Shown here one piece after another: positions 45,690-57,325 of a stretch of 64,000 bases of DNA (its first letter is position 1; each line of letters begins with the position of its first letter). The DNA is taken from contig JAVHZZ010000011.1 of NCBI GenBank assembly GCA_036250195.1, forward strand, positions 65,647,730 to 65,711,729. The letters run 5' to 3'. The stretch is from Mixophyes australis (Eukaryota; Chordata; Amphibia; Anura; Limnodynastidae). The notes beneath the pieces were generated by a model. The model was not told where the DNA came from and did no database searches. It saw only the letters and a list, made by a program, of their open reading frames with translations. Both the position numbers and the translations under genes were made by a program.

Positions 45690-46680
45690 AGGCATTATCT
45701 TGATGTGGTGTACAAGTGTGGAAAGCACCTCCACGTAGTTCATCACATACTCATCTTCCAAACTCAGGTGTCCCTGATGCTGACCATAACATGGATGTTA
45801 TAAAGTTTGATGTCCTCTCCTCTCGGCCCATGGAAGAGCCGCATGATGTTACACTCAGGGATGACCTTTGCCAACGGTTGTTGCATGTCGTCCTGCATGG
45901 TTGGCCGTCTTTCTTCAGGGAATTGCCTCGTTCCCTCAAGCCATTCTTTGCTTTATTGGAGGAGTTGACTATCTCAGACGGCATCCTCCTGCGTGGTCAG
46001 TGGTTTGTAATCTCATAGGCTCTCCAAAGATTTTATACCTAACAGGTACACCAGGGGCACCCTGGGTGGGAGGCCACTTTGCAACGGGCTAATGATGCAT
46101 TGTATTGGCCCTCTATGGCCAATACTTGTGCCCCATGCAATGTTCTACGGCCCCATCATGCCAAAGAACCTCTCAGTCTCCATAAGGTACCGGACCTCCC
46201 TTGGTCTATCGTTGCTGCAGATCTTTTTGTGTGGAGAGGAAAAGAGGACCTTGTGTTAGAGGACTCAAATTCCTATTGGTTCAAGACAGACTATGTTCCT
46301 ATACTGACGAGTGCCACATTAACAAAATTAAAAAAAGACACTACTCTACCCATGGTATACCACGCAAGCTGCTCACTGACAATGCCATGCAGTTCATGAG
46401 TGGTGAGTTCCAGTACTTCACCAATGAATGGGACATCTCACATGTCACTAGCTGTCTGCGCTATCCACAATCTGATGGACTACCAGAAAGGGCAGTACGT
46501 TCTGTAAAGTACCTGTTAGACAAAAAACGACAGCAGAGATGGTTCAGATGTATTCATTGCGCTCATAAAATTGTGAAATACCCCAAGGGAAAAGCTGCCT
46601 TCTTCTTCTCAATGCCTTCTGTCCATGTGCACTTGCACTATCATTCTTACCACCAAAGCCAAGCTTACACCAACTATTGA
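45690..46680 (+). pseudogene. Integrase remnant of the nested Gypsy element
   Basis: Degraded zinc-domain region (near 46050-46160), then PWSIVAADLFVWRGKEDLVL (first catalytic D in ADLF), TDNAMQFMSGEFQYF (second D) and YPQSDGLPERAVRSVKYLL (catalytic E in PERA). Frames change between the motifs. A C-terminal tail continues to about 47030. Confidence 0.78.
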
Positions 46681-47435
46681 GACCAGAGTGCTCTGGAGAA
46701 GTCCAGGTTACGGTTCAAAGCTAATCACAACAAAACCTATCATCAGCTGAAACCACTGTCTCCGGGGCAAACCGTCCACATCCAGACCCAAGTCAGATTT
46801 GACAGAGTCGGGACTGTGGAAGGATCGTACAACAGGCTCAATAGCAACGTGATGCAATCCGACGGTGCTTTGTATGAGCGCAAGATGCATCACCTCTTAG
46901 GGGTGTGTGAGCCAGCACTCTCACTTCACAGAATACCACCTGAGGGTGTCAGAACATCTATCAATGTAAACAATGAGTCATCTGAAGATGCATCTTGCAA
47001 TTCAGGGCAATCCTATACACCTGACCAGTAGTGAGCCCTGCTGAACACAGGACACATCAATACCCCCTTTCTTCATCATGAGGTCTGGAAGAATCTCCAG
47101 ACCTAATACTAAATTCCAGGACTTTGTTGTGTAAGTTTGTATTATCAGTTCATGAGTATTTTCTTTTGCACACTGTTCCCACATCCAACACCTGTCACAC
47201 TGTTTCGCACCCAAACACCTGTTGATTGTTACTTTTTCCTAAATAAAGGAGGATGTTGATGTATCCTATATGTGGCTGATGGAAGTGACATATCCACTTG
47301 CTATTCAGGAAGTGTTTGCTGACAGGAAAAACCTGGCAGACATCTTCAGTTCTTAGTATATACCACACAGTAAAGACATGTTCTCACAGTTTTCCAGTCT
47401 CTTGTTCTTGATTTGAACTTGAATTTTAAATTCCA

Positions 47436-47645
47436 GTGAGACCAGTGAGAATGCCCATGCTGTCCACCACCAAAAGAGCCTACAATGGGCACGTGAGCAC
47501 CAGAACTTGACCATGGAGCATTGAAAGAAGGTGGCCTCATTTGATTAATCACGTTTTCTTTTACATCATGTGGACGACTGGGTGCGTGTGCAATGTTTAC
47601 CTGGAGAAGAGATGGTACCAGGATAAACTATGGGATGAAAGCAAG
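47436..47645 (+). pseudogene. Tc1-like transposase, middle part 1
   Basis: Codes for degraded RRKRLQWAR-type, WTME, SRFLLHHVDDWVRV-type motifs of the catalytic region, and is cut at GCAAG by the solo LTR at 47646. It continues at 48313. Confidence 0.75.
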
Positions 47646-48312
47646 TGTCAGGCGCCATCCCCGTTGTTCTCCTGCCGTACGGGGACGGACCCCTGCCTCC
47701 TCTAGTCGGAGCGCTCTGTTGCCTAGAACACACGCGCTGCGGCTTTTGCCGGAGCTGCCTGTCGGGCGCATGCGCCCTGCTTCGTCCCGTTGCCTAGCAA
47801 CGGGACGCTGTCTGTTACGTAGCGTGCCTCTTCCTGGCCTTCCAATCTCCTTGCAGCTGCCCCTATTTAAACCTGGCTCTGGCGCCATTAGGATGCCAGA
47901 GTAACAGGTTTCTGTCTCCAGCATAGTGGTTGTTTCCTGTTTGTGACCTGGCTCCCCTGACCATTCTCCTGCCTATCCACTCTCCTGTTGTGACCCGGCT
48001 TGTCAACCATCCTCCTATCTGCCTGTCCCACATTGTTCCTGCGACCTTGGCTTTTTTGACTACCCTTCTGGATTCTCCTTTTGTACCTTGCATTCCCAAT
48101 TGGCTTGACCCGGACCATCTGACCCTTCTATCACTACACCGGTAACTGGTTAGTAGGACCGCGACCTGCGTGCCCTGTGCAGCGAAGTCCAAACCTCCTT
48201 GCGGGGGTCCCTGGCGAATACCAGGGGTACGTTAGACTCCGCACCTACTAGTTCAGTAGTGCTAATATCGGTTAGTGTTCTTCTTCATTCCAGTCTTCAA
48301 CAAGGCCTGACA
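47646..48312 (+). mobile_element. Solo LTR, family S copy 2
   Basis: 667 bp beginning TGTCAGGC and ending GCCTGACA, flanked by GCAAG (47641-47645 and 48313-48317). TATTTAAA (47864-47871) is a good TATA box, and a hairpin (47877-47901) follows within a few bases. It shares the CTTGCGGGGGTCCCTGGCG and GTTAGACTCCGCACCT blocks with copy 1. It sits inside the Tc1-like transposase gene. Confidence 0.88.
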
Positions 48313-48529
48313 GCAAGCCCGTGGAGGCAGTGGGATGCTCTGGGCAATGTTCTGCGAGGAATCATTAGGTCTCAGAATTCATGTGGATGTTACTTTGACA
48401 CCTACCTAAACATTGTTGCAAACCAAGTATAACCTTTCATGACACCGGTATTCCCTGGTGGCAGTGGCCTTTTTCAGCAGGATAATGCACGCTGCCACAC
48501 GGCAAAACGTGTTCAGGAATGGTTTGGGT
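48313..48529 (+). pseudogene. Tc1-like transposase, middle part 2
   Basis: Frames carry GGSGMLWAMF-type, HVDVTL and then PGGSGLFQQDNARCHTAKRV, the region holding the second catalytic aspartate of Tc1 transposases. It is cut by the solo LTR at 48530 and followed by 49219-49275. Confidence 0.8.
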
Positions 48530-49218
48530 TGTCAGGAACTTACCTCTGATCGCGGCCACTGCTTCATGCTTCCGGCCGGGGACTGCTGCGCTCACATGAT
48601 CTGGAGGCAGGGAATTTGAATCTCCCCTCCTATTTCTTCCTCGCTCTGACACACTAGCTGTGTCAGAGCAGCGAGTTATTCCTCGGCCTCTGGCTTCCCT
48701 CCGTGTACCTGTGCTGCATTTGCTGTTTCCCTGTGCATGACCTCTGCTTTGCTGTCTACCCTCCTGTTTGCTCCTTGGTGTATCCGACCCGGCTAGCACA
48801 TGGACCATTCTACTGTCTGCACCTTGGCGCATGCGACCCGGCTGAACCTGTATACCGACCTGGCTTTTTCCTAGACCTCTCTGTGGCTTGCCCATAAGTG
48901 CATTCTGCGGTGCTTCTGGGCTTCCATCCGGTAACACCTCAATCTGTGTTTGCCTCAGCATGTCCGAACTGGAACCTCGCTGACCTGTTAGGAGTTCTGC
49001 TTCATTGCTGCTAATTTCAGCTAACTATCCTGCCCAGCGCTTCCACCTCTGAGTCTGTTCGCTGGATCTTCCATCTTCTGTTCTCCATCTATTACGTCAG
49101 GGTGCCAACCCAGGCCTTGCGGCGGTTCTTGGTGAAGTCCGGGAGGTCCGTTAGACTCAATGCCCTGGGAAGGCCAGTGTCAACACTGACTAATAGGCGT
49201 CTCTCGGGAGACGTAACA
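48530..49218 (+). mobile_element. Solo LTR, family S copy 3
   Basis: 689 bp, TGTCAGGAAC...GAGACGTAACA, flanked by TGGGT (48525-48529 and 49219-49223). The hairpin is at 48643-48669. The 3' part has GGCCTTGCGGCGGTTCTTGG and GTCCGTTAGACTC as in copy 1. It lies inside the Tc1-like transposase. Confidence 0.88.
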
Positions 49219-49664
49219 TGGGTAAAATGACAAATAGTTAAAGGTGTTGACCTCCACATTCCCCAGATCCCACTTAATTTCCAGTTTAGAAACTCACCTT
49301 TATCCTAAGTCAATCATCATCAGTAGCAAAGAGATGAAAAGAATTAAGTAGCCCTGAGCCTGTGTAGCATATTGTGCCATTGAAGGGTTCCAATAATCCG
49401 TGGGCCGTGGTGCAATTTCTACAAGAGTTTCTCCAATATGTCTATGGCACTAAGCCAAAGTCAGGTAAGTACTTTTCATGACAAAATGCTACAAAACTGA
49501 TTGTAATCATTAAACACAGTTTGACAGATTTCAATATACAAAAGCCTTAATATTTATGAATTTGATAGCTTCTGTTTGTTTTTAGCAGCCAAGCATATTT
49601 ATAGTGAATGCCTTACATCATACCTCCAAACTTTACCTATTTGTGGCTTTTCCATTTTTCTCAT

Positions 49665-50820
49665 AACATACTCTTAGCTAAGTCCAAAGGTCACTTCTCC
49701 CTTCTCGTACCCCTCGACCTCTCTGCTGCTTTTGACACCGTCAATCATTCTCTTCTCCTCACCAACCTTTACTCCCTAGGTCTTCACGAAACAGCTGTTT
49801 TCCTGGCTTGCCTCCAACCTCTCTGGCCACTCTTTTAGCATGACTGCTTCCAACTCCCCCCCCTTCCCCTTTTTATTGGAGTCCCACAAGGCTCTGTCCT
49901 TGGCCCTCTGCTCTTTTCTCTCTACGCAACCTCTCTTGGTGAACTCATTCAATCATTTGGCCTCCAATACCAACTCTATGCTGATGACACGCAAATCTAT
50001 CTTTCCTCCCCTGACCTCTCTCCCCCCTTCCAAACACAAGTATCTAGCTGTCTCTCTGCTGTAACTACCTGGATGTTCTTCCCACTCTCAGGAAGCAACC
50101 AAAATCCTGGTCCATTCACTCATCATTTCTCATCTCAAATATTGCAACCTCCTTCTCTTTAGTCTTTCTGACTCTCACATTTCTGACTTTCAATCCATAC
50201 AGAATGCTGTAGCTAGGCTCATCTTTCTCTCCCACCACATGTTTTCCGTTTCTTCTCTGCGCATATCCCTTCATTGGCTCCCTATTTGTTTCAGAATTCA
50301 GTTCAAGCTCCTTACACTCACATACAAAGCCCTTACGAACACTTCTCCCCCCTTACATCTCTGGCCTTGTCTCGAGCTACATACCTATCCGCCCACTTTG
50401 CTCTGCCTCTGACATCTGCCTCAGTTCACCTACCATTACCTCATCCCATGCTCGTCTCCAAGACTTCTACCATGCTGTCCCTAATCTTTGGAACTCCCTA
50501 CGCCGTCTCACTCGACTCTCCCCCAATCTTCAGTCCTTCAAATGCTCCCACAAAACTCACCTTTTCAAGCTCACCTATCTAACCACAATTCTAGCCATCA
50601 CTTTCTCTTCCTCGTCTGTCATCTCCAACTTCTCCTAGTTGATTCTACTGTCTCTCACCACCTCTCCCTCTAGAATGTGCACTCTGTGTGAGTCCCCATA
50701 GCCTTACTTACACTCATCTGTGCTTCTTATATGTATTACTTCATCTATTTGTTACTTGCTTCTTTATCCGGTGCTACGGAATCTGTGGCACCTTATAAAT
50801 AAATAAATAAATAAATAAAT
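49665..50820 (+). mobile_element. L2-type LINE, 3' part with internal deletion
   Basis: Degraded RT frames contain [37 protein letters not shown] and [14 protein letters not shown], then (after a jump near 50092) [22 protein letters not shown] and the C-terminal part of the L2 protein. The 3' end is CTGTGGCACCTTATAAATAAA followed by an (AAAT)n tail. The missing block between the YADD and thumb regions is an internal deletion of several hundred bases. Confidence 0.88.
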
Positions 50821-50822
50821 TA

Positions 50823-52160
50823 TAAAAATAGTAGTAATAATAATATTAATAATAATAAAAAGTACTGCTGGATTTTGTCTTATTTGTGGCTTAAGTCATT
50901 AATAACAAGAGAGAGCATTGAGTCTCCCTTTATTACAAGTGGTAATTTTGTGTGCCTGATGATTTGTTTTACATTTGGGAAAAATATGCATAGTAATTTG
51001 CTTCTCCACCAGAATGCAACTAGAGGACACGAAATCTGTCCAATGAAAAGTTTAGAAATAGACGCGATTTCAGGCAGCTAAAGGGTGGTGCAAATTTCAA
51101 GTTCTATTTCAGAGTGAAAGCAAAAAATATGCCCTCTGCCCTATTTTATATAGTTACTAATATCTTGCTTCACAAAATTAAATCTTGTTCTTTTTCAGTG
51201 ATTCTAACAACTCTGTAGTCACTCCACCCAACTCCTCCTTGTTTTTCAGCAAACTCTGTAAACAAATGCACTGGAAATCTAAGCACACTTGCAAAACATT
51301 TTTGGGTACAACACCACCAAAGTTGATTTGCTCATTTTGCGCTTTGTAAATGAGGCCCTCTATATGCTTTGCAATTGTTAGTTAGTTAGCTATGTGTGCT
51401 ATATGTATCTTGGATCTGCCATATAACAAGATGTTTATCTTGATTTGTTACTATGTAATATTGAAATGGTAAATCTGGATTAATCTATGAAGGAAAACTG
51501 AGCAAACTCTCACTGGCCGTGGAAAAAAAGATAATAATGATGTTAGAGAATCTGTTTAATTTTAACCCCAATGTGTCACTCCAGACCAAAAAATGCAGCT
51601 TTATATAAACAAGAAGAGAAGAATGCTTTAAAGCCCTATCCTGCATTATCTCTGCACAACAAGACGTGTTTTCATGTCAATGTCTGGTGTTGACTGGGAA
51701 GTTGGAAATTACCTTTTATCAATTTAGTGCTGGCATTTTTCTTCTTTATTACCGTATGTACAACAGCTTCACATCAGCATCATAAATTCATTCTTTTATA
51801 GTCTCTAGATTTTATTTTAATTTTTTTCTGTGTGTTGCATATAAAAGAAGGGCCAAATTAAGATTTAGCATCAGTCCCAGGGGCCTTTACCTATGTCACT
51901 GGTGTATTACACATCTCCATATCTCAGCCAGTGGGCAGTATGATTTACTATAATAATAGAAATGACAGAAAGGAAAAGGGCTGGATTGTCTGACTCACAG
52001 GAGGAGCGATGAGTCGTTTTTTGGGCTACCTTACTTGACTAAGTTTTTCCAACTGGTGATCCAGTATGGACAATTGAGATAGTTAACGACCCAGGATCCA
52101 GACCCAGATTTGAATGGAAATATATAGAGGTCTTTAACCTGACAGATTCCCCCTGCAAAG

Positions 52161-52208
<48 letters not shown>

Positions 52209-54138
52209 CTCTCTCTGTTTCTCTCTCTCGTAATGGTGATAAAACATATTTATGTCTGAAGCCCTTTAATTTTTTGACTGTATTTCAAGACAACTTGAAT
52301 ACAAAATATATACAGTATATATATAAATTTTCTTTTTAACTCCTAAATACAAACCACACATCCTTGTAACAAGGCTCTCAATATGAATGTGGTGTTTAAA
52401 AGTCCAGTCAATTGTAATACAGGTTAAATATCTTCTGTGAGGTATAGTAGTCGAGTACAGAAATCTCCAAAAAGCAACTGATAGTGTCACTGCAGCAAAA
52501 TCTGCAGCTATTGGGTGATTGTATTTAGGGACATTAGTTGAATCTAGGTGATCGCCTAGGACCCAAAAGTTTAGAGGGCACATAAAGCATTGAATGAGTG
52601 ACATATCATCACTCATTGAATGTTTTTAATGTCCCTGCAATGCCCCTACACTGACCGATTGTTGCTGACATGAAGAAGCAGCTGCTGGCTGCTGCTTCTC
52701 CTTGTCAATAATGAGCTGATATTTTAGTACTGGCCTATAATGTCACAGCTCAGTTCCATACTCCCAGTCAGAGGAGCTGAAGACTCTCCCCCCTTTCCTT
52801 TCAGTGTGGTAAGGTAAGATGAGGGGTAGGGGGTATAGCACAATAGAAGTTGGGTGGTGCCTGAAAGGGGGCACCTAGTACACCAAATTACTTTTCGTCT
52901 GCCTTGACTGTATTGTGATATCATGGTCAAAGGAGAAACTAAAGCAGATCAAATTAGATGGATTCAGTAATACAGAGAGAATGTCTCCAAAATATATATA
53001 TCAGACTGGTCATGAAAAGAGTGAGAACACGGGATTAAATATTAAGGAGATTATTAGAATGACTAAAGTTGATAATTAGTCACGTGTGCCCTGGTTAAAG
53101 CATCTGGGCCTTTTGCAAGACATATGTGAAGGATGTTAAGAATGGTAAAAACTCCACTTGATAATGGTCCTTACTGATCTGTGAGTGCTGACATATTTAC
53201 TGTAATGTATTGACACAAGGCAGTTATTGAATACACTAACACATGTTTACAATGGACTTTGAATGGGTTTCATGCAATAAATGCAATCTTCACTGTGCAT
53301 TTGCACATGGGTTATTGGAATTAACTCAAGTTTTGAGTTGCATGCAAAATAAAACACCCTTTATTTATGTATATGAGTTTAAGAATTAATTTACTGGTGT
53401 TCATACTAGAGAGTGCTTAAAATGTATGCATTCGATCTTCCACTAAACTGTTTCAAGTTTTTATTAAGACTAATGTTTACCTTGGAGTTCTATTTATTTA
53501 TAGTAAGATTGAAGGTTGGCTATAAGCCAGCTTGATTCTTTGACCCACTTGGCAGCCAAAGCACATGACCAACAAACATACGATTTTTGGAGCCCCTTGT
53601 TCAAGTATTTTAATACTACAGACCAACTAGTTAGGACCATGTTTCCCTGTAGTTTAGAACTCAACAAACATTCCAGTTTATTTCAGAGCAGCTTTACTTG
53701 CGGGCATTATTTATGAATCATGCCACCAACATGGTCACAACCTTGAGGAAATATGTGGTCTAAATATATGGATTCTAGAAGGGTTATAATAAATACTATT
53801 GGGTTATAAAAAGAATATGACGTTTCTGGAGTGCATGTCAATGCTTTCCTGTTTCAATGGAAAATACAGTTATATATCTATGGACCAGGAGGTTTACCCA
53901 AATCCATTCTCAAGATTGGTGAAGTAGGTGGACCATTTGGCTCAAGAACACAAAGTTCTTTAATCACAAATATATATAATTTTCCATCAGGGGAATATTC
54001 CCTTTGGACCATAATAGCTCTAACTCTAATATATAATTCTCCATAATAGAATTAAACTAATAATCCCAGTGAATCTAAAGAAAAGGAACCAATTACAAAG
54101 CAACATTTGTCATCTTGTGACCATAACCTTATAGGCAG

Positions 54139-54139
<1 letters not shown>
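50823..54139. other. Unannotated DNA
   Basis: No supported gene. A (CT)n tract is at 52161-52229. The stretch 52540-52910 looks like a diverged repeat but has no clear ends. Confidence 0.5.
52161..52229. repeat. (CT)n microsatellite
   Basis: About 30 CT units with GTTT interruptions near the right end. Confidence 0.95.

Positions 54140-54140
<1 letters not shown>

Positions 54141-54202
<62 letters not shown>
54141..54202. repeat. (AT)n microsatellite left of solo LTR
   Basis: An AT tract abutting the LTR. It resumes after the LTR at 54703-54728. Confidence 0.95.
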
Positions 54203-54205
<3 letters not shown>

Positions 54206-54702
54206 GGCAAGAGCCCGCTACTGCAGAAGCACACGCGAACAACTTCTTTCTTTTTATGTAGTTTTATTGTCAGGATGGTAAATGTTTTGACACCGTACAG
54301 TTTTCACAGCAATTCTTGGAGACCCTAAACGCTAGCTAGACATAGCTCAGCTCTCTCTCAGGACCAGCCAGCTTACCCAGCGTTGGTCTCCGTGAACAAA
54401 TGATACAAACAAGCTTTTATACCTGATACTCCTCCCCCAGCATTAGCTTGATGGACAGGTGACACACCCACCTTCTCTTTAAAAAGGAAACACCCATCCC
54501 TGGCTCTGTTTGCACAAACAGACCTTCCCTGTCTGTTTGCTGAGAGAAAGGATTTCAAATCGTGTAAGTTTAACCAAACTTAAACTATTGCTTTTCATAC
54601 ATAAGTCTTCACATTCAATCTAGGTGCATTACTGCACAAATGTTTTACTCTACTTCCCTGCTTTCTCTGCATATTGCCAGCTAAATGCCTCCTTTTGTTA
54701 CA
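54203..54702 (-). mobile_element. Solo LTR of the Gmr1-like family
   Basis: 500 bp, TGTGGCAAGAGCC...TTTTGTTACA, same family and orientation as the LTR at 2883-3380. It lies inside an (AT)n tract, so ATAT on each side could be the target duplication. Confidence 0.9.
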
Positions 54703-54784
54703 ATATATATATATATATCTATATATGTATATATAAAAATTTTGGCCTTGTCCATGAACATGTATCCATCAACAGCTGCAATTT

Positions 54785-55684
54785 TTATTCCAGATACCTT
54801 ACGCATCGAGAGTTTGCCCAATTCTTAATTTGTAAGTTCTTTGGGCAGAATCATTTAACCTTTAGTTTCAAGTCATTGGAAGTTGTTTTCTTGTATTAAA
54901 AACTCACAATATTGAGCACCAAGTACTGTGTTGGCTCTTTATAAATGACAGAAAAAAAGTAAATAATTCAATAATGACAACAATGAGTAAGGAAACTACC
55001 ACTTGTCAAAATACAGTGCTATTTATTTCAAATGTGAAATGGTTTAGGTTTATAACAGAGCAGTTCTGCAATTTGAAGTTCTTGAAAAATTAAAATATAA
55101 ATCGGACCTGAATCACAGGGTTATATGAAATTTCATGTCATTGAAGGATTAGTTCAACAGAATATCACTAGTATAAAAAGTATTAAGTCTGATCTATTAA
55201 AGGTTGAAAAGCCCTATTGTTGGTGAAAACGTTTGTCGATGATATGGCTGCAATACCTCTTCTGTTATAACAGATGAAACTCATCAAAAGACTTTTACAT
55301 ATTTTTTATATTTTTTTATACATATATTTATTTACTCTGTTATTAGCCGGCTAACAAATGCACATATAGGACCTCATTTAGAGTCGGACGCAAAGTCAGT
55401 TTTAGGTGCATCCAACAAAAAAACACTATCATGCATGTGCAGAAAGTACCAAATCCACCTGCATCTTGGACACTTGCGCCTAAAACAGACTTTGCATCCG
55501 ACTCTAAATGAGGTCCATAAAGAGAGTGGCCCGGTGAAATGGTAATGGGGCAGCTAAGTATCACTCAATAAGTTGCGATTAAAAATAATCCTTTTCGCCA
55601 AAGAAAACGGACTCTAAATACAAAACAATTGTGGTCTATATTCATTAACAAAAATACATCATCTTACCATGTTTTTGCACTAAT
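54785..55684 (+). repeat. Dispersed repeat copy 2, containing a MITE
   Basis: Counterpart of 33955-34735. The extra length is almost all the 148-bp MITE at 55369-55516. Confidence 0.8.
55369..55516. mobile_element. 148-bp MITE with proven empty site
   Basis: The ends are GGACCTCATTTAGAGTCGGA and its exact reverse complement. ATA flanks on both sides (55366-55368 and 55517-55519); the paralogous copy at 34569-34577 reads CACATATAAAG with one ATA. This shows the duplication directly. The 3-bp ATA is close to the TWA of PIF/Harbinger. Confidence 0.88.
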
Positions 55685-55689
55685 CTGAT

Positions 55690-56592
55690 GCTTTCTGAGC
55701 AGGTGAGAAATGATTTGGAGCCAGAAACATCATGCTCTCATGCAGTGTCTGGGCTGCACAAATTAATGTGTGCTGTCCACTTTATGGCCACAGGTTCTTG
55801 TAAGTCTGTGACCTCAAGAGAGGTAAGCATAACACAGGCAACATTTTCATGGCATTTTTCTCAGGTGTTAAATTCCCTAAAATGAGTGTTGCATACATCT
55901 ATCGCAGTGGCATGAGTTTAAGGTAGCTTTCTATTGGCTCTCAGGGCTACCTAATGTCTTTCGAGTTATAGATTACTCATATTGTTCTGAGGCCACCTCA
56001 TCACAAGTCCATCGCCACCACTACCACTCTCTGAATGTGCAGGTGATCTGTGATGCTAAACTGCGTATAATGAGTGCTTTGGCTGACTATCCTGGGTTAT
56101 GTCATGACGCCTAAATCCTGAGATATATAATATGCATCTTTTAATGCAATCTGCTCCTTGTTTTATATGCCTCACATATGCTAACTACTGTAGATGTGTA
56201 GTCACTGTAAGTTATCAAATGCATCTCAATTCAGGTGATTCAGGATATGGGTGTTGCTCCTGGCTGATGATCCCTCTGTTGCATCCTTAAACTCCCATTC
56301 AGCAAAAATATAAAGTGAAGCACATAGCTACTAGAGGATTGATAGAATGTGCCTTTGGACTATTGAAGACCAGGTTCAGATGCCTTAATAAATCTGGTGG
56401 TGCGCTTCTCTATGCCCCAGCAAAGGTGTCCGATATTGTGCTGGATTGCAGTTTACCGTATAATCTGGATTTACAACAACATAGACCACTGGCTATTGCA
56501 GTAGACCGTGAAGTAGGTGCCTATGTACCATTTGGTGAAGTGCAGACTGTAGAGGGAGGGAAGCAGATAAAAGAACAATTCATTGCAAACTA
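55690..56592 (+). pseudogene. PIF/Harbinger transposase remnant
   Basis: The C-terminal frame (56315-56592) reads HIATRGLIECAFGLLKTRFR and GGALLYAPAKVSDIVLDC, the HARBI1-like block with the third catalytic residue E in GLIE. Upstream are CAVHFMATGSCKSVTSREVS (55770-55840), the segment RPPHHKSIA and VQVICDAKLRIMSALADYPG (about 56030-56095, DYPG as in the family), and DSGYGCCSWLMIP (after AATTCAG near 56230). An intron about 56110-56235 probably separates the last two, with TTCAG/G as acceptor. Frameshifts and stops make it inactive. HARBI1-family domesticated genes are intact, so this is a transposon copy. Confidence 0.8.
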
Positions 56593-57085
56593 ATTTACAT
56601 GTAGGTTGTTAATAATAATAATACAAATATTTCTTAACCTGTGTAATGTGTAAACAATGCTATCCAACATGAGCTTATTTTTTTAGAGTAGGGATTGTTT
56701 TAGCAGAAGGTAGTGTGGCCTCTTCATGTGCACCCTTTCAGATTGTTTGCTAAGTAACATAAACATATGAAATGTATTTTTTTTACAAAGCTGAAAATGA
56801 TATTTGCCGAAAATACAACTGAGTTTTAGTTAACATAATCAAATTTTTGGTATTGTTAAAAGGTTTTTATTTTTCTGTACCATCAACTGGAAAATAATAT
56901 AACATTAACAAGCACAGCAACATGTACGCTCTATTGCTGACAGCAAAAATGTTAGCCTAACATAAAGAAATAGGTTGACACATAATATAAACATAATAAT
57001 GACCCAATAATAACTGTGCTATTTGGCACCTAAGTATTTGACAAGATAATAAATGTTTGAATACAATATGTGATTATTTTTTTCT

Positions 57086-57325
57086 TTAAGAACACTCTCC
57101 TCTTACTCTGCCACCCCTAGTGCAAGGCCCTCGTCTTGGTGTAATAGTTGCTGCAGAACTAACTGGCGTACTTGCCATAATTGTGTCTCCAGAGGAACAT
57201 AGATCAGGTGATCTGGTAATTATGTCCTTATGTATTTGTGCACTCATCCTTAGTACATCTGCATTGACCTCCCTCACTGAGGTGTGTAATGCTTCTACTG
57301 CGCGAATCATCTGTATATTTCTCAA
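57086..57325 (-). pseudogene. Possible Harbinger accessory (Myb-like) protein, C-terminal part
   Basis: A 79-residue frame (VEALHTSVREVNADVLRMSA) looks like the helical C-terminal region of the second protein of Harbinger elements, and lies convergent to the transposase as in such elements. Neither the Myb/SANT DNA-binding part nor a strong motif is seen. Confidence 0.3.

Larger units (their letters stand above)
43463..47435 (+). mobile_element. Decayed but full-structure Gypsy element inside the Tc1-like transposon
   Basis: Short LTRs, about 170-180 bp, flank it: 5' LTR 43463 to about 43634 (TGTAGATGTAAGCTATGTG), 3' LTR 47254 to about 47435 (TGTTGATGTATCCTATATG), both containing ACCTGGCAG...AGTATATACCACACAG. 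A primer site TGGTGTCAGAAGG follows the 5' LTR (43635) and a polypurine run AAAGGAGGA precedes the 3' LTR. Between lie gag, protease, RT, RNase H and integrase remnants in canonical Gypsy order. Many stops and frameshifts make it inactive. Confidence 0.82.
43083..49275 (+). mobile_element. Tc1-like DNA transposon broken by three nested insertions
   Basis: Remaining pieces, in order: 43083-43465, about 47436-47645, 48313-48529 and 49219 to about 49275. The left terminal repeat starts CACCTATCAGCCTCAACATT after TA. The pieces line up as consecutive parts of one transposase gene: HTH start, catalytic middle, then FQQDNARCHTAKRVQEW. The interruptions are a Gypsy element (about 43463-47435), a solo LTR (47646-48312) and a solo LTR (48530-49218). 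About 100 bases of the transposon are missing at the Gypsy site, and the right end beyond CCCAGATCCCA is lost. It was therefore the first arrival at this locus. Confidence 0.88.

Noticed and set aside
47593..48961. Several 70-174-residue frames on both strands
   Set aside because: They fall inside solo LTRs bounded by target duplications, so they are chance frames in GC-rich LTR DNA.
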